Assembly (NCBI GenBank): GCA_028564705.1
Contig: JAPXFQ010000166.1
Coordinates: 2,604,001 to 2,668,000 of the forward strand
From: Apricaphanius iberus
Lineage: Eukaryota; Chordata; Actinopteri; Cyprinodontiformes; Aphaniidae
Length of the DNA stretch: 64,000 nucleotides
Direction of reading: 5' to 3'
A program made the position numbers and the translations under genes. Shown in pieces: positions 40,301-47,049 of this stretch. Position 1 is the first letter of the stretch. Each line of letters begins with the position of its first letter. The notes under the pieces are model-generated. The model was not told the origin of the DNA. It saw nothing but the letters and a program-made list of their open reading frames with translations, and made no database searches.

Positions 40301-43300
40301 CTTAAGCAGGACTCCCCTCTCCCAGCTCGCTGTGAATCTGTTACAGAGAGACACAGGAAATTTACCCAGGTGCTAACAACACCTGTGGCTTTTAAAATGT
40401 CTTCTCGGTTCTGCTCCCGGTCCTCAGAAATGAAAAACGCTTTAAAAAACAATAAAGGGATGGACAGACCAGCCTGATTCAGCTCTCTTCACTCTGATGA
40501 CTAGCTGGTTAGCTTTAACCAACAGCTGAACCAGAGCTGAAGTGAATTAGAATAAGCTTTATTGACAAACTAAACCAAAGGTTTCGGCCCTTAATATTAT
40601 AAAGTGTCATAAAATATTTAAAAGATAAAAAAGCATCTTGATAAGCCTTTAATTTAAAATACTAACATAATTTAAAAAAATTTATAATATAATGGTTGAT
40701 AATATAACTTTTCTTTGTATTTACTGATGTTACTCAGGTCTCTTGATTTGTTTCTGTGTCTTACAAACTTAGTTATGATAAAAAGAAGTGTTTTAAAAAT
40801 TTAATAATTTTATTCTTAGTTAAAATTAGTTCACTGAAGAATAACAAAATGACTGGGGAGGCACTTAAAAAAAATATATATATACACATATATATATTTA
40901 CATTTTGTGATATTTATCAATCATTATTTATATCGATCAATATGACTATTTCTTTATCAATATGCTCTTTTTCTAACGCCGTGGCTAATCATCCCGAGCT
41001 ATATGAAACCAGCTTTTTTTTTTTACATATGTATAAATCCTGTCTTAATAAATCAATGTTATAACTTTATTTTTTAACCCTAAAGGTCAAGGGAGAACAT
41101 TGATTTCAAGGCCTACAGGCTATATTGTTAGCATTTTTTTAATTTTGCCCTTATGTTTAAACAATGTTAATCTATTAAAAATTATTACAATATCTTATTT
41201 TGAAATACTGATTGGGACTGTATGTGAAGTTACAATTCAGGAGAGAATAAGAAGAAGCAGCTGTTTCTGTTTTTGAAAAGGGCTGCTCCCGTTTACAAAC
41301 CAAAACATTTCTTTTAGCTGCCGGCCGGATGATATTGGCTGCAGGTTGCTGTTTAGTGGCTAAATTAGGAAATACAATGAATGTTTTATCTTTTAAGATG
41401 TAGTTCTTATTAGATTTTATTTTTTTTCCATTTTGAAGAACATTACGGAAATTAATCTCTCCTTGCTGCAAGAAACTTTTTGTTCCATAATGTCGCTCCT
41501 GACACCAGGCATTAAGAATTATAAATATATCACTTTTTATTTTTAAGATTGACCAATAAAATAAACACGCTGTCCTGTTTAAATGTGTCAATATAGACTT
41601 AGAGTACTTTGCAACTAGAAAAAAAATGCAAATAAAGGATCTATTGTATTAATGTGACTTTAAATTTTGAAGGCTTGAAACTGTTCTTATTTTGTCAAAT
41701 ATTTTTACGTCCTTACTTAACTCATGTTCACACACATACCTAACCTGTCAGCTATTTTCTGTCATCTGTTATATTGTTGTTTTAATAATTCACAACAAAC
41801 TCCAAATTATCTTGCCCTACACAACGAGGTAATATGATTTATTAACATGAATTTAGAAGTTTACAATTAGAAGTTCTTCTTAGCGCTCACTGGGTGTCAC
41901 ATTCTGGCCCATGAAACAACACCACCTAGTTTACATTATTATACAATCCTGTCTCACTAGGTTTTTTTATACAGCTGGTGTTCCCCTTATTGGTTATGAT
42001 GTATTTGTGATACTGATAGGCTTGCATTAATAATTCTGTCACAGAAAAGGAGAAGAATGAGGATAGTTTCCTTACATTCTCACTTTTCTAGCATCAATTG
42101 ACAGGGGATGCCTTTAATGTAGCACATAAGACATAAGTCTGGCTTGTTTAGCCTCGCTTAAATTAATTAATCCACCTGAGCTTCGTTTGTCAGCTCCTTC
42201 CATTAAACCTCCAGTTTCACTCCTGCTATTTTGTTGTGGTTTCATCCGTGATTAGTTTTATTCTTGTTTTTTTATGTTTGTGTTTCTTGATAATCTAATA
42301 TTTTATGGTCATTTAGTAATTTTCCTTATTTTTTTTATTTCATCTCAAATTAAAGGTAGCTTGTTCTGTATGTGTCATCTTAGGAAAATGTTATAGGAGG
42401 CAAAGGGCTCTATCATTGAAAAAAAATTGCATTGTACAAAGTGTCAACAATTGAAGCCTCACAAATTTTAGCACCGGTGATGAAAAAAGTTTTGAAAAAA
42501 CGGGAATAAGTTCTTCTTTTTCTCCACAAGTACAGAAGTAGGCAATTAGATTTTTCTACATTTTTAAGTATTAAGCAAAATTTGAAAATTATCTAGCAAA
42601 TATGCCAATAACTGCACTCATTGCCATTAAAAAACCAAAACGTCACACCCACGCAAGATAAGGTACTGAGATTTAGTTAAAGCTCAGGGCTTATTTTCTG
42701 TGATATCAAATTTCCACTTTGTTATTTTGCTTTTTCTTGGAAAAAAAACAAATTCCTTCTTGGTCATGGATCAGTGAACCAGACAGCCAGAGGGTCACTG
42801 GCTGTTTATAGTGTGCCCACTTTGTAGCTGAAGGGAGTGTATGTACCTTGAGGGTAATATTGGTGAGGTGCTTTGGGAGCTTGGGATCAAAAAGTACATA
42901 CAGTCCTCAGCTCCTTGCATTCACTCAGCCTAGTTCTTTGTGAAATTCAAGTTAAACTATAAAAATGATGAATGTCTGTTTAGTCCTGTAATAGTTCTTC
43001 TGTATTGCCTAGATGTTAATGCAAGGCAATACATTTATAGCTAGTGCGTGTCTAATGGAAGAGATGTGCTTCCTTCACAGGATATCAGCTACAAAACATC
43101 TCACGTTTCACTTCCATTTTTGCTGTGCAGCTAAGATACAAACCATTTTTTTATCCTCCAGAAATGTTGCTGTTTCTGTTTTCTTATACAAGATTTCACA
43201 TTAAGATGCCTTTTTTTTCAAGAGCAGGAGAATTTTGTGTGGACTAGATCCACAGAAGACATTTGCAGCTGCTAGATGTTGATGCCATCAAAATAACTGA

Positions 43301-46300
43301 TATTGTTTATTCCAAATTTTGTTGCCCTTGGCAGGAAGAAGCTCCACCCTACAACATAAGTTTGGTTTCTTCATGGGTTTACTTTCTGCACTTCGTGTAC
43401 TGTACAGTGCATTCACCTGACGAGGTCTCCGTGCAGCTGAACATAGACTCCCTGTCCGTTTCTTTGAGCACAGAGCTCCTCCACTGTGGTGCTGGTTGAG
43501 CAGAGCACCAACTGAAGGTCTGTCTGAGGGGTGGAGGAGGCCTGGGGGCCAGAAGCTGGGGGCTGAGGGTCCATGGTTCCGCCATAAAGACACACACAAC
43601 CTCGTTGGGTGTCCCCCTTCAGCCAGTCTCGCTCTCTTGACCCGAACCTGGTTTTCCTCGTCACACAGCTCCGGCTCCCGTTTCTCTTCATGTTACGCTG
43701 CAGAAACAGGAAGACCTCTTCAAAATATGTTGTTTTTTTAAACGTAGCAGCTACAAAAACACACATCACTGTCTATTAACTGGATAATCTATTTAATACA
43801 TTTTCATAGATATATATTTTTTACTTTTTATATGAAAACAAACATGATAAAGGAAATAGAAAACATAAACACACTAACAAAAGGTGTGTAAAAAGCCTTG
43901 AAATATATTCACCTTTCATTGCTGTAGCATAAAAGCACACTGAACAATTAATAAAAATCTAACTTTTAACTTAAGTATATTTATTCATTTATAAACATAA
44001 AGCATTTCTTTTAACCACTGACTTGATAAGGAATCATATTTATCTTGTCTCCATGCACAGAAAGAAAAATGGAAACTGGAGATTTTTTTTTTCCAAGACG
44101 GACATTAAAGTACTGCAGCAAGAGCGGCATCTCTGAGTCACCAAGTCTCCATATTAACCATTACACATGGTTGACATGTTAACTGATTGTTTAGGAGGTA
44201 TGGCAGCAAAGGAAAAACATCTCTCTCTTCCATCACAAACAATACTTTTGGGACTTTCTTAAGGTGTAAAGGAAAAGCGTGTATTTGTCAGATGAAACAA
44301 TGCTTAAAATGTAGTCAGAAATACTTCGGGTGGGTTTGTTTTAAAGGAATGAGTATGTGGAAAAGCACCTCATTCCTACTGTTAGGTATAGTGGAGGGTG
44401 TATGATGCTGTGGGCCTTTTTTTTCTTCCAAACACCCTAGAAAACTTATGAGTGCATATCTTCATTACGTCTTCGAAATGACAAAAACAAAGACAAAGAA
44501 ACTAGTAATGTCAGCCAAAAATAATTATCGCTGGGGCTTCGAGCAGGACAATTATTCAAAGCATCTGATCAAATCATATTTAATTTGTTAAAATGATAAT
44601 TTCTTCACATTTGGTTTCTCCCTTTATATTAAAGGTACTGAAAATAAATATACCCAAAGATAAAGTTTTTTCAGTGTTTCAGATTATCCTACAAAAATTC
44701 AGATATTTTTTTTTTAACACTTTCTAAACCATTTACCAGGCATGCCAAAAAATGTTTGTTCTGTATGTAATACCTAAAACATTTAATTACTAGCCATGTT
44801 GAGGGGACACTGTCCTGTTTGCATCGCTGCTGAATGAAGATGGCAAATTTCGACAATTTAGCAGTTTTCATTGCCAACTATCTTTGCTCAGTAGCGTAAA
44901 GAAACGCGAAATACATCGATGAACTGTGAGAGTCGGTGTAACATGCGATTCTCTGGTTAAGAGTCACAACATTGAGAGTACATAACCAAAACCCGCTTTT
45001 TTTATTGTTTTGTTTTTCTTATCACTTGGGAAGATGTTAGCTAGATGAGCTGTGCTCTAACATTTTCCTGAAAAAAAAATAGATTACATTTTAGAGCAGT
45101 TCCAACTAAAACAAGAAAGAAGCAGACTTATGCCAAATTAACACAATCATGCTCCCAAAATTGTCCTTGCAGTTCATGCAAGCGCTTTTTTAAGAAATTT
45201 TTTTGTTCAGTTGCATTCACACTAGAACTAGCACACCTCAAAACTTAATAACAGGCTGAGGAGAAAAGGCAACCATCTGAATCAGAACAGCGAAACATGT
45301 AAAATATGGAGGATTCCAGTCCTCTGGGACTGAAACTTATACCACTCCATAAAAGAGCCACAGACAGTATTTCTGCCCTACATGAGTTAAAACATGGTTA
45401 GAGGGCAGTGTTCATGCAACAGCCAATACTAACTGCAAATAAGATGTTACCTGGTCATGACCTCTCAACAGATCACTAATAAAAAATAAATATAATATCC
45501 TTCATTCTCATTTTGCTAAGAAACTATGCGTCCAGAGACAAAAGTTTCATGTTAACATCAGTCCTAGTGTGATTAAACTTAAACAGAAGCATTAGGAATA
45601 GTACGTTGATGTAGATTCTCAGTCATCCAGGACATGGTAGACTTGAGAATTGAAATGAAGGTAACTGGACTTTTCTTCTTGTCTTGAAAACGTTTCGTCT
45701 CTCATCCAAGAGCCTTCTTCAGAGAGACGAAACGATTTCAAGAAATGAAGAATAGTAATTCTCAATTATTAACCCAAATTGGGGGGGGGGGGGGGGGGTT
45801 GAAAATATCTTTCCAACTGCTGGTGTATGGCAACACTGACTGAAGATTCAAATGGATCATTTAAAATGTTTAAAGTTTACATTATTTCTAAAACTAGAAT
45901 GAGTAGGCAATTTTTTACTTTTTTTTAATTTTTACAAAAGTCATAAAATAACCACAAACCTGAACAGACATGTATGCCTCCAGGCTTAGGTATTTTTGAA
46001 AACATCAAGAGCTATTTCCCTTTTCTTTTACTTTTGATAATTACCATTTCGGATTATATTGATTATTTTAACTAGTAGGCCTAACCTATAATAAAACAAT
46101 AAAATACATAAGGAGGACCAATTCCCTATATTCATGTCATACATCCTTATTATGCTTTAAAATGGTCAGAAACCTGATCAGAACTAGGCCTTCTTGCAAA
46201 ACATCTGGTTTGTTGCTATTAATTGGTTTCGGTGCGCTCCTCCCTGATTGACAACCATCACTTATAATGTTACGTAACATTAGGATGCGTTTTAAGCCAT

Positions 46301-46641
46301 GCACTTTGCCCTGTTTCTGTGATCCGCTGCAGCAGGTTACGAGACAGATCCTTCCCATAACCTGCGCTCTGTTATGTCTGATTCACCCAGTTTACCAACG
46401 GGGCACAAACCCTCACGGTATGACCTGCCTTCAGCACTCGGATCCCCGTTGCAGAGTGAGCTCCGGGACCGCTGCGAATGCCACGACCCGCAGTCTGGCT
46501 CAGCCCCGCCTGTTGGACCGCTGTGTCCGGCTGCCTGTCAATGCAAGCCCCGCTATCTCCGGCATCGCCTCCTTTCTTGATCTCGGCTCGGATGTTGGTC
46601 GCAGGGACCGCTGTGTTGTTATCCTCCTCCTCCATCGCCAT
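1859..46641 (-). CDS. phlpp2: phlpp2, PH domain leucine-rich repeat protein phosphatase 2 (5' part, exons 1-12)
   Basis: PHLPP2 is a PP2C-family Ser/Thr phosphatase that removes the hydrophobic-motif phosphate from AKT, PKC and S6K. It acts at membranes and in the cytosol. The twelve exons listed separately give 591 codons plus two bases counted from MKRNGSRS. In order they encode a basic N-terminus and RA-like region (about 1-136), a PH domain (about 150-242, with [14 protein letters not shown] and ILPLVGGK) and leucine-rich repeats (from about 250) containing [22 protein letters not shown] and LDLQHNKL. This order and the N-terminal sequence match vertebrate PHLPP2 rather than PHLPP1, which has a long different N-terminus. 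All splice sites are GT/AG and every junction keeps frame. The remaining LRRs, the phosphatase domain and the C-terminus lie beyond base 1. The neighbour ap1g1 supports orthology. Introns total about 43 kb and are rich in transposons; none interrupts an exon. Confidence 0.95.
2709..3582 (+). mobile_element. L2/CR1-like LINE, 3' end fragment
   Basis: The plus strand encodes the end of a reverse transcriptase-type ORF2 ([32 protein letters not shown], frame open 2739-2927, then degraded). It runs to a 3' tail with AATAAAGGATTGTCC and TATTC-type short repeats at 3553-3582. The clade call is from recollection of fish L2-type elements. 5'-truncation is typical of LINE copies. Confidence 0.7.
4302..4530 (+). 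mobile_element. Tc1-like element, terminal fragment
   Basis: The stretch has the phrases ATTTATTTCAGTAATTG, ATTACACACAGACTGATATA and CAGTATCTCAGAAAATTA, which belong to the terminal region of a widespread teleost Tc1-like family. No transposase part follows. It sits inside the 2184-4925 terminal pair. Confidence 0.5.
5118..5213 (-). CDS. phlpp2: phlpp2 exon 11 (LRR)
   Basis: Acceptor TTGAGACAG, donor GTTAGA; 96 bases. In the frame set by exon 10 it reads (Q)[19 protein letters not shown] and [12 protein letters not shown], matching human [20 protein letters not shown]. The longest minus-strand ORF over these bases is in the wrong frame. Confidence 0.95.
5580..5740 (-). repeat. Interspersed repeat, same family as 47.1 kb
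   Basis: The reverse complement starts TTATATAGCGCTAATTCACA and matches 47,130-47,290 nearly base for base for about 150 bases (TTATATAGCGCCAATTGACA there). Both then run through ATACAATTATACAAA and CTATGTAAGGAATCCCAG. The family is common in teleosts; its class is not known to me. Confidence 0.75.
5883..6090 (+). repeat. Teleost interspersed repeat fragment
   Basis: GGCAAGTTTATTTGTAGCAA and AACTTAAAGTGCTTTGTAAG resemble another high-copy teleost repeat that begins with a tttatttgta...gcactt block. No coding sequence. Lies in the intron between phlpp2 exons 10 and 11. Confidence 0.4.
6866..6926 (-). CDS. phlpp2: phlpp2 exon 10 (61-base LRR exon)
   Basis: Acceptor TCCTGCAG, donor GTGAGT. It reads (C)[19 protein letters not shown], matching human LTAVNVYPVPSLLTFLDLS. 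The 61 bases carry the phase exactly from exon 9 (one base over) to exon 11 (two bases over). The intron to exon 9 is only 155 bases. This exon is too short to stand out in an ORF search. Confidence 0.93.
7082..7284 (-). CDS. phlpp2: phlpp2 exon 9 (LRRs)
   Basis: Acceptor AAATGCAG, donor GTGAGT. Residues ~420-487: [27 protein letters not shown] and [16 protein letters not shown]. The human counterparts are HVDLRDNRLTDLDL and LHCGRNQL. The frame stays open past the donor into the intron, so a simple ORF call would overrun here. Confidence 0.96.
7285..8848. other. phlpp2 intron 8, nothing recognised
   Basis: I see no exon, transposon end or ordered repeat. Unique-looking AT-rich intron sequence. 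Confidence 0.5.
8849..9079 (-). CDS. phlpp2: phlpp2 exon 8 (LRRs)
   Basis: Acceptor CCCATAG, donor GTAGGT; 231 bases. Residues ~343-419 with [31 protein letters not shown] and [10 protein letters not shown]. Adjoining intron sequence on the left holds a LINE tail about 55 bases beyond the acceptor. Confidence 0.96.
9133..9210 (-). mobile_element. LINE 3' tail fragment (L2-like)
   Basis: Starts with four GAATA-type units (gaatagaatagaatagaata), then ACCCTTTATTGTGCCACAAG. In reverse complement this is the same tail as at 3500-3582: CACAATAAAGG followed by TATTC repeats. Only the 3' end of the element is present, about 55 bases beyond the acceptor of phlpp2 exon 8. Confidence 0.65.
10113..10259 (-). 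CDS. phlpp2: phlpp2 exon 7 (LRRs)
   Basis: Acceptor CTCTTTAG, donor GTTAGA. Residues ~294-342 with two LRR units: [15 protein letters not shown] and [21 protein letters not shown]. The same human exon has LKGLNLSHNKL and LTELNLSCNGF. A long plus-strand reading frame over this exon is a shadow. Confidence 0.95.
10260..12392. other. phlpp2 intron 6, nothing recognised
   Basis: AT-rich intron with a short local duplication at 10,777-10,822 (CCACCCCTTATTTA twice). No exon or mobile element recognised. Confidence 0.5.
12393..12547 (-). CDS. phlpp2: phlpp2 exon 6 (start of LRR array)
   Basis: Acceptor TGTGTGCAG, donor GTATTC. It encodes the linker VVSLTVSL and the first leucine-rich repeats: [17 protein letters not shown] and [11 protein letters not shown]. 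Residues ~243-293; it ends in two bases of an Arg codon. Confidence 0.96.
13454..14812 (+). mobile_element. hAT-like non-autonomous element (right tip missing)
   Basis: The left end reads CAGGGGCGGATGTAGAAAAA followed by GGGGTGGCAAGAGGGTGGCA. The right end has GGGGTGGCAGCTGTGGTGGC and AGGGTGGCA. These G/T-rich blocks bound a widespread teleost family I recall as hAT-type and non-autonomous. The inverted right terminus expected after 14,812 is absent. There is no transposase frame. An AT/CA microsatellite at 13,534-13,562 lies inside. Confidence 0.4.
15272..15700. repeat. Possible short MITE
   Basis: CAGTGGCAGATCTGA at 15,272 faces GTCAGATCCACCCCG near 15,680-15,695 in inverted orientation, with no coding sequence between. 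The match is imperfect and no target duplication was found. Confidence 0.3.
15747..15830 (-). mobile_element. LINE 3' tail fragment (L2-like)
   Basis: GAATA-type units at 15,750-15,768 followed by TTTATCCCACAGGGGGAATT. In reverse complement it reads GCTGCTGTTACACCTGAAAT up to the TATTC tail, the same family as 3500-3582 and 9133-9210. Confidence 0.65.
16687..16812 (-). CDS. phlpp2: phlpp2 exon 5 (second half of PH domain)
   Basis: Acceptor GTGTTGAG, donor GTAAGC; 42 codons in phase 0. It starts [17 protein letters not shown] and ends [10 protein letters not shown], the C-terminal helix of the PH domain with its conserved Trp. It joins GGK of exon 4 to [15 protein letters not shown] of exon 6. 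Confidence 0.97.
17430..18350 (+). mobile_element. Rex3-like LINE fragment (RTE clade), degenerate
   Basis: Plus-strand phrases follow the reverse transcriptase region of fish Rex3 in order: AAGCAGATGAGATTCATTC, GGGGGTCACAATTCTCAACC, CCTGGACATGGAACCGTGGA, CTGAGGGAGTACTGGGTCA and CAGATGATGTGGTTCTGTTG (the catalytic ADDVVLL region at 18,168-18,188). Stops and indels are many. The copy ends where the DD35E Tc1-like element begins. Rex3 is common in teleosts. Confidence 0.7.
18352..19846 (+). mobile_element. Tc1-like transposon, DD35E spacing, dead, right end truncated
   Basis: The left terminus CAGTCGTGGCCAAAGGTTTT is preceded by TA. The right end stops at TGTGTCATTCTCAAAACT (19,829-19,846), the inverse of the left inner part, and lacks the last ~14 bases that would mirror GTGGCC. 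The transposase runs on the plus strand from 18,650 ([30 protein letters not shown]) with a stop after 18,943 and frameshifts. It is open again 19,292-19,684 ([24 protein letters not shown]). Thirty-five residues separate the second Asp from the third catalytic position, which is Gln (CAA) instead of Glu. Confidence 0.9.
20047..20237 (-). CDS. phlpp2: phlpp2 exon 4 (first half of PH domain)
   Basis: Acceptor CCTTCCAG, donor GTGAGA. Residues ~137-200 hold [27 protein letters not shown] and [12 protein letters not shown], the beta strands of the PH domain that binds phosphoinositides. The length of 191 bases fits the phases on both sides. The exon is nearly identical in pattern to the human one. 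Confidence 0.97.
20238..23093. other. Start of 16.4-kb phlpp2 intron 3, nothing recognised
   Basis: AT-rich intron without recognisable exon or mobile element. A 146-codon plus-strand frame at 21,169-21,609 has no protein-like features and is treated as chance. Confidence 0.5.
23094..23101. repeat. Left target-site duplication of the hAT element
   Basis: CATATACC, repeated exactly at 28,004-28,011 on the far side. Confidence 0.85.
25094..26708 (+). mobile_element. Tc1-like transposon, DD38E spacing, structurally complete
   Basis: TA target duplications lie at 25,092-25,093 and 26,709-26,710. The left end CACTACCGTTCAAAAGTTTG is exactly mirrored on the right (CAAACTTTTGAACGGTAGTG), with a first mismatch inside at GGGCTCAC versus GGGGTCAC. 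One uninterrupted transposase gene (25,505-26,545) and a poly(A) signal AATAAA at 26,567 lie within. The size of 1,615 bases is normal for Tc1-like elements. It is inserted in the hAT transposase gene and so is younger than it. Confidence 0.95.
25505..26545 (+). CDS. Tc1/mariner transposase, intact 346 aa, DD38E
   Basis: The enzyme cuts and joins DNA at the terminal repeats of its element, in the nucleus. The N-terminal part (1-110) has two helix-turn-helix units ([32 protein letters not shown]) with a GRPR hook at residues 59-62. The catalytic part has Asp154 ([12 protein letters not shown]), Asp243 ([11 protein letters not shown]) and Glu282 ([11 protein letters not shown]). Thirty-eight residues lie between Asp243 and Glu282, four more than in classical Tc1. 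This is the spacing of the family I recall as Intruder (DD38E). The start ATG is in good context (AAAATGGCC) and length is typical. No stop or frameshift, so it may code for active protein, but expression from within this intron is not shown. Confidence 0.93.
   Translation: MARKRELSSETRQSILVLRNEGYSMREIAKKLKISYNGVYYSLQRTAQTGSNQSRKRSGRPRCTTEQEDKYIRVSSLRNRRLTGPQLASSLNSTRKTPVSTSTVKRRLRDSGLQGRVAKKKPYLRLANKRKRLRWAKEHRHWTEEDWKKVLWTDESKFEVFGSQRTFVRRRTTEKMLEECLTPSVKHGGGNVMVWGCFGAGKVGDLYRVKGILNKEGYHSILQRHAIPSGQRLIGANFILQQDNDPKHTSKLCKNYLEKKQAAGILSVMEWPAQSPDLNPVELLWEQLDRMVRKKCPSNQSKLWELLLEAWGAISPDYLNKLTARMPKVCNAVIAANGGFFDESKV
28004..28011. repeat. Right target-site duplication of the hAT element
   Basis: CATATACC, exact copy of 23,094-23,101. 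Confidence 0.85.
28287..28321. repeat. (TG)n microsatellite
   Basis: About 17 uninterrupted TG units, shortly after the right end of the hAT element. Confidence 0.95.
29310..31440 (+). mobile_element. Ty3/gypsy LTR retrotransposon remnant (pol 3' part and probable LTR)
   Basis: Plus-strand frames follow gypsy pol in order: end of reverse transcriptase ([17 protein letters not shown] near 29,380), RNase H start ([18 protein letters not shown] near 29,585), part of integrase ([14 protein letters not shown] near 29,890), the integrase C-terminal region and a chromodomain-like end (30,030-30,330). Large pieces between them are missing and frames change. From about 30,392 (TGTCATAATACTGC) the sequence may be LTR and flank; its right limit is unsure. 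Nothing here can encode a whole protein. Confidence 0.75.
31848..32460. mobile_element. Tc1-like deletion derivative
   Basis: Left ACAGCTGCTTTACAAAAGTG and right GGTGTGAACAATTTTCCATG are diverged inverted copies of the terminus also found at 2184 and 4925. Inside, TCATGCTAAGGGGATGCTTT and TACAGGGAAGCTGGTCAGAG are recognisable transposase-region scraps, while most of the gene is deleted. About 610 bases. Confidence 0.6.
33693..34964. repeat. 1.27-kb foldback element (long inverted repeat)
   Basis: The left arm 33,693-34,247 is the inverse of the right arm 34,471-34,964. The outer tips are TTCCTGCCATTTATCAAGAG and its complement; the inner tips are GAAAATGTATTTGACACATT and its diverged complement. 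The AT-rich loop is about 220 bases. Near its outer side the left arm has three tandem units of about 62 bases (33,757-33,942; core GCGCTCAAAACTTCTGCTCT) and the right arm two, which explains the 61-base length difference. The arms are otherwise highly similar, differing at scattered bases. No transposase and no clear target duplication. The class is unknown. Confidence 0.9.
33757..33942. repeat. Tandem ~62-base units in left foldback arm
   Basis: Three units, each with AATGCATGCGCTCAAAACTT-type and AAATATTTTCTCTTC blocks; starts near 33,757, 33,818 and 33,881. The right arm keeps two inverted units at about 34,778-34,905. Confidence 0.85.
35015..35220 (+). repeat. Interspersed repeat, same family as 49.0 kb
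   Basis: Shares GTGGGAGGAAGCTGGAGTAC, the preceding CAATTTA(C)AAAGTCCAATT block and the following ACTCCAT.(T/G)(A/C)AGAAAGAC block with 49,120-49,240. Common teleost repeat, class not known to me. Confidence 0.6.
35891..36447. mobile_element. MITE-like element with 15-bp inverted ends
   Basis: The left end GGCCGTTTTCACATG and right end CATGTGAAAACGCC (reverse GGCGTTTTCACATG) mirror each other. The interior has repeated CGTATTC/TACGG(C)C words in both directions (GAATACGGCC, GGCCGTATCC, CCGAGTACGG), so it can fold extensively. About 560 bases, no coding sequence. The target duplication was not resolved. Confidence 0.6.
36609..36742 (-). CDS. phlpp2: phlpp2 exon 3 (RA-like region)
   Basis: Acceptor CTGCAG, donor GTGAGT. 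It completes the split Arg codon of exon 2 and encodes residues ~92-136, including [22 protein letters not shown] and CMIRFYS. This part belongs to the Ras-association-like region ahead of the PH domain. It ends with one base of a Glu codon that exon 4 completes. The exon is isolated between introns of 6.7 and 16.4 kb. Confidence 0.95.
37340..39308 (+). mobile_element. RTE-like LINE, 5' part with endonuclease, 3'-truncated
   Basis: The plus strand carries an APE-type endonuclease ([32 protein letters not shown], then [20 protein letters not shown] and [19 protein letters not shown]) and a linker ([20 protein letters not shown]). It ends with the first part of a reverse transcriptase ([47 protein letters not shown]) at about 39,308, before the catalytic YADD box. 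Frames change at about 37,850, 38,150-38,450 and 38,680-38,820 and there are stops. The endonuclease resembles the BovB/CFDP2-type RTE group. Confidence 0.8.
39440..39790 (+). mobile_element. Possible Rex3-like LINE 3' end
   Basis: GGAGGAAACTCCAGGAATAC, CATGCTGGAGGGATTACATG and TGGATCCCCGAGGAAGAGC follow the 3' end of fish Rex3/RTE ORFs, where similar phrases precede the tail. The match is partial; it may be a separate insertion from the RTE-like LINE to its left. Confidence 0.4.
39847..40990. repeat. Diverged teleost repeat (GGGCTGGGCGATA type)
   Basis: It begins AGGGCTGGGCGATAATTCGA with further ATATCGATTG words and ends near ATTTATATCGATCAATATGA. Similar GGGCTGGGCGATAT...ATATCGA ends border DNA-element-like repeats in fish genomes. 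Boundaries and class are uncertain. An (AT)n tract lies at 40,876-40,904. Confidence 0.4.
41000..43416. other. Left-hand half of phlpp2 intron 2, nothing recognised
   Basis: AT-rich. A 138-codon minus-strand frame at 41,175-41,591 and other small frames have no protein-like features. No transposon ends recognised. Confidence 0.5.
43417..43697 (-). CDS. phlpp2: phlpp2 exon 2 (conserved start and N-terminal region)
   Basis: The acceptor is TTTCTGCAG followed by CGTAAC and the ATG at 43691-43689. The coding part (91 codons plus two bases) begins [10 protein letters not shown] and has [27 protein letters not shown] and VQLHGDLVR, all matching the N-terminus of vertebrate PHLPP2. The donor is GTGAAT at 43416-43411. 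The human Thr/Ser-rich stretch after the YLYG motif is replaced here by a short Pro/Ser-rich segment. Confidence 0.95.
44187..44460 (+). mobile_element. Tc1-like transposase scrap
   Basis: GTGGAGGGTGTATGATGCTG followed by TTTTTTTTCTTCCAAACACC, and the preceding CAGATGAAACAATGC, follow the central transposase region of a teleost Tc1-like family (the GGxVMLWA(F)F part). Badly degraded, no ends seen. Confidence 0.4.
45600..45760. repeat. Fish repeat with 21-bp hairpin
   Basis: CTTGAAAACGTTTCGTCTCTC at 45,683-45,703 and its inverse at 45,722-45,742 match at 20 of 21 bases around an 18-base loop. The flank TCTCAGTCATCCAGGACATG and the loop CATCCAAGAGCCTTCTTC are typical of a widespread teleost repeat I have seen but cannot classify. 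Confidence 0.65.
45781..45798. repeat. Homopolymer G18
   Basis: Eighteen consecutive G, just left of phlpp2 exon 1 within intron 1. G-quadruplex-capable, and also a likely assembly or sequencing length error site. Confidence 0.9.
46417..46641 (-). CDS. phlpp2: phlpp2 exon 1, possible N-terminal extension (or 5' UTR)
   Basis: The CpG-rich sequence holds an ATG at 46641 (MAMEEEDNN...) and a frame open for 75 codons to a GTGAGG donor at 46416-46411. A second possible donor, GTAAAC just below 46396, would give 82 codons. Both end in phase 0 and join in frame to exon 2, which reads CGT AAC and then ATG of MKRNGSRS. The exon could therefore add 77 or 84 residues upstream of the start used in the human reference protein, or it may be 5' UTR with an in-frame upstream ATG. 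The predicted residues are low in complexity and match no domain I know. The transcription start was not located; it probably lies at 46.65-46.8 kb. Confidence 0.5.
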
Positions 46642-46800
46642 GTATGTAACCCCGGTTTGCAGCCTCAAAAGGCAGGAGCGTCCACGTAACAGGGCTGGTA
46701 AATTCCCACGGAGAGAGGAAAATACATCCCGTGTCGGCGGTGCGACGCCATATCCCGACTAATCTGACCGCTGTCACACGGGCCTGACTGCCGGGGAGCT
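46642..46800 (-). promoter_or_regulatory. phlpp2: CpG-rich phlpp2 promoter / 5' UTR
   Basis: From about 46.42 to 46.79 kb CG dinucleotides are frequent, in strong contrast to the AT-rich, CG-poor flanks. The stretch covers the presumed first exon of phlpp2 and the sequence just upstream of it. CpG islands at this position are normal for broadly expressed vertebrate genes. No TATA box was identified and the transcription start cannot be fixed by eye. Confidence 0.6.
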
Positions 46801-47049
46801 AATCAATAAACATTACATGGGCGGGTTCAGGCTTTTCTTTAACTCTCACTGGTCCTGTTAGAGGGGAGAGGCTTCAAGTGAATAATAATGGATTTTACCG
46901 CTCAAAAAAAAAGAAAAAGAAAAAAGTTCAACCCTTGTTTTGTCCTCCATGTTCTTTTATTAAGCAAAAATGAAATTCAATCTAACATGTGGTTGTTGTT
47001 TTTTTACACATATTTAAATACTATCATGTTAAATTTATTGGAGCAGTGG

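Noticed and set aside
41175..41591. 138-codon minus-strand open frame
   Set aside because: AT-rich codons, Lys/Asn-rich low-complexity product, no similarity recognised; likely chance.
46267..46762. Plus-strand frames of 94-140 codons at the CpG-rich region, possible divergent gene
   Set aside because: GC-rich sequence gives long open frames on both strands by chance; no splice sites or domain recognised.
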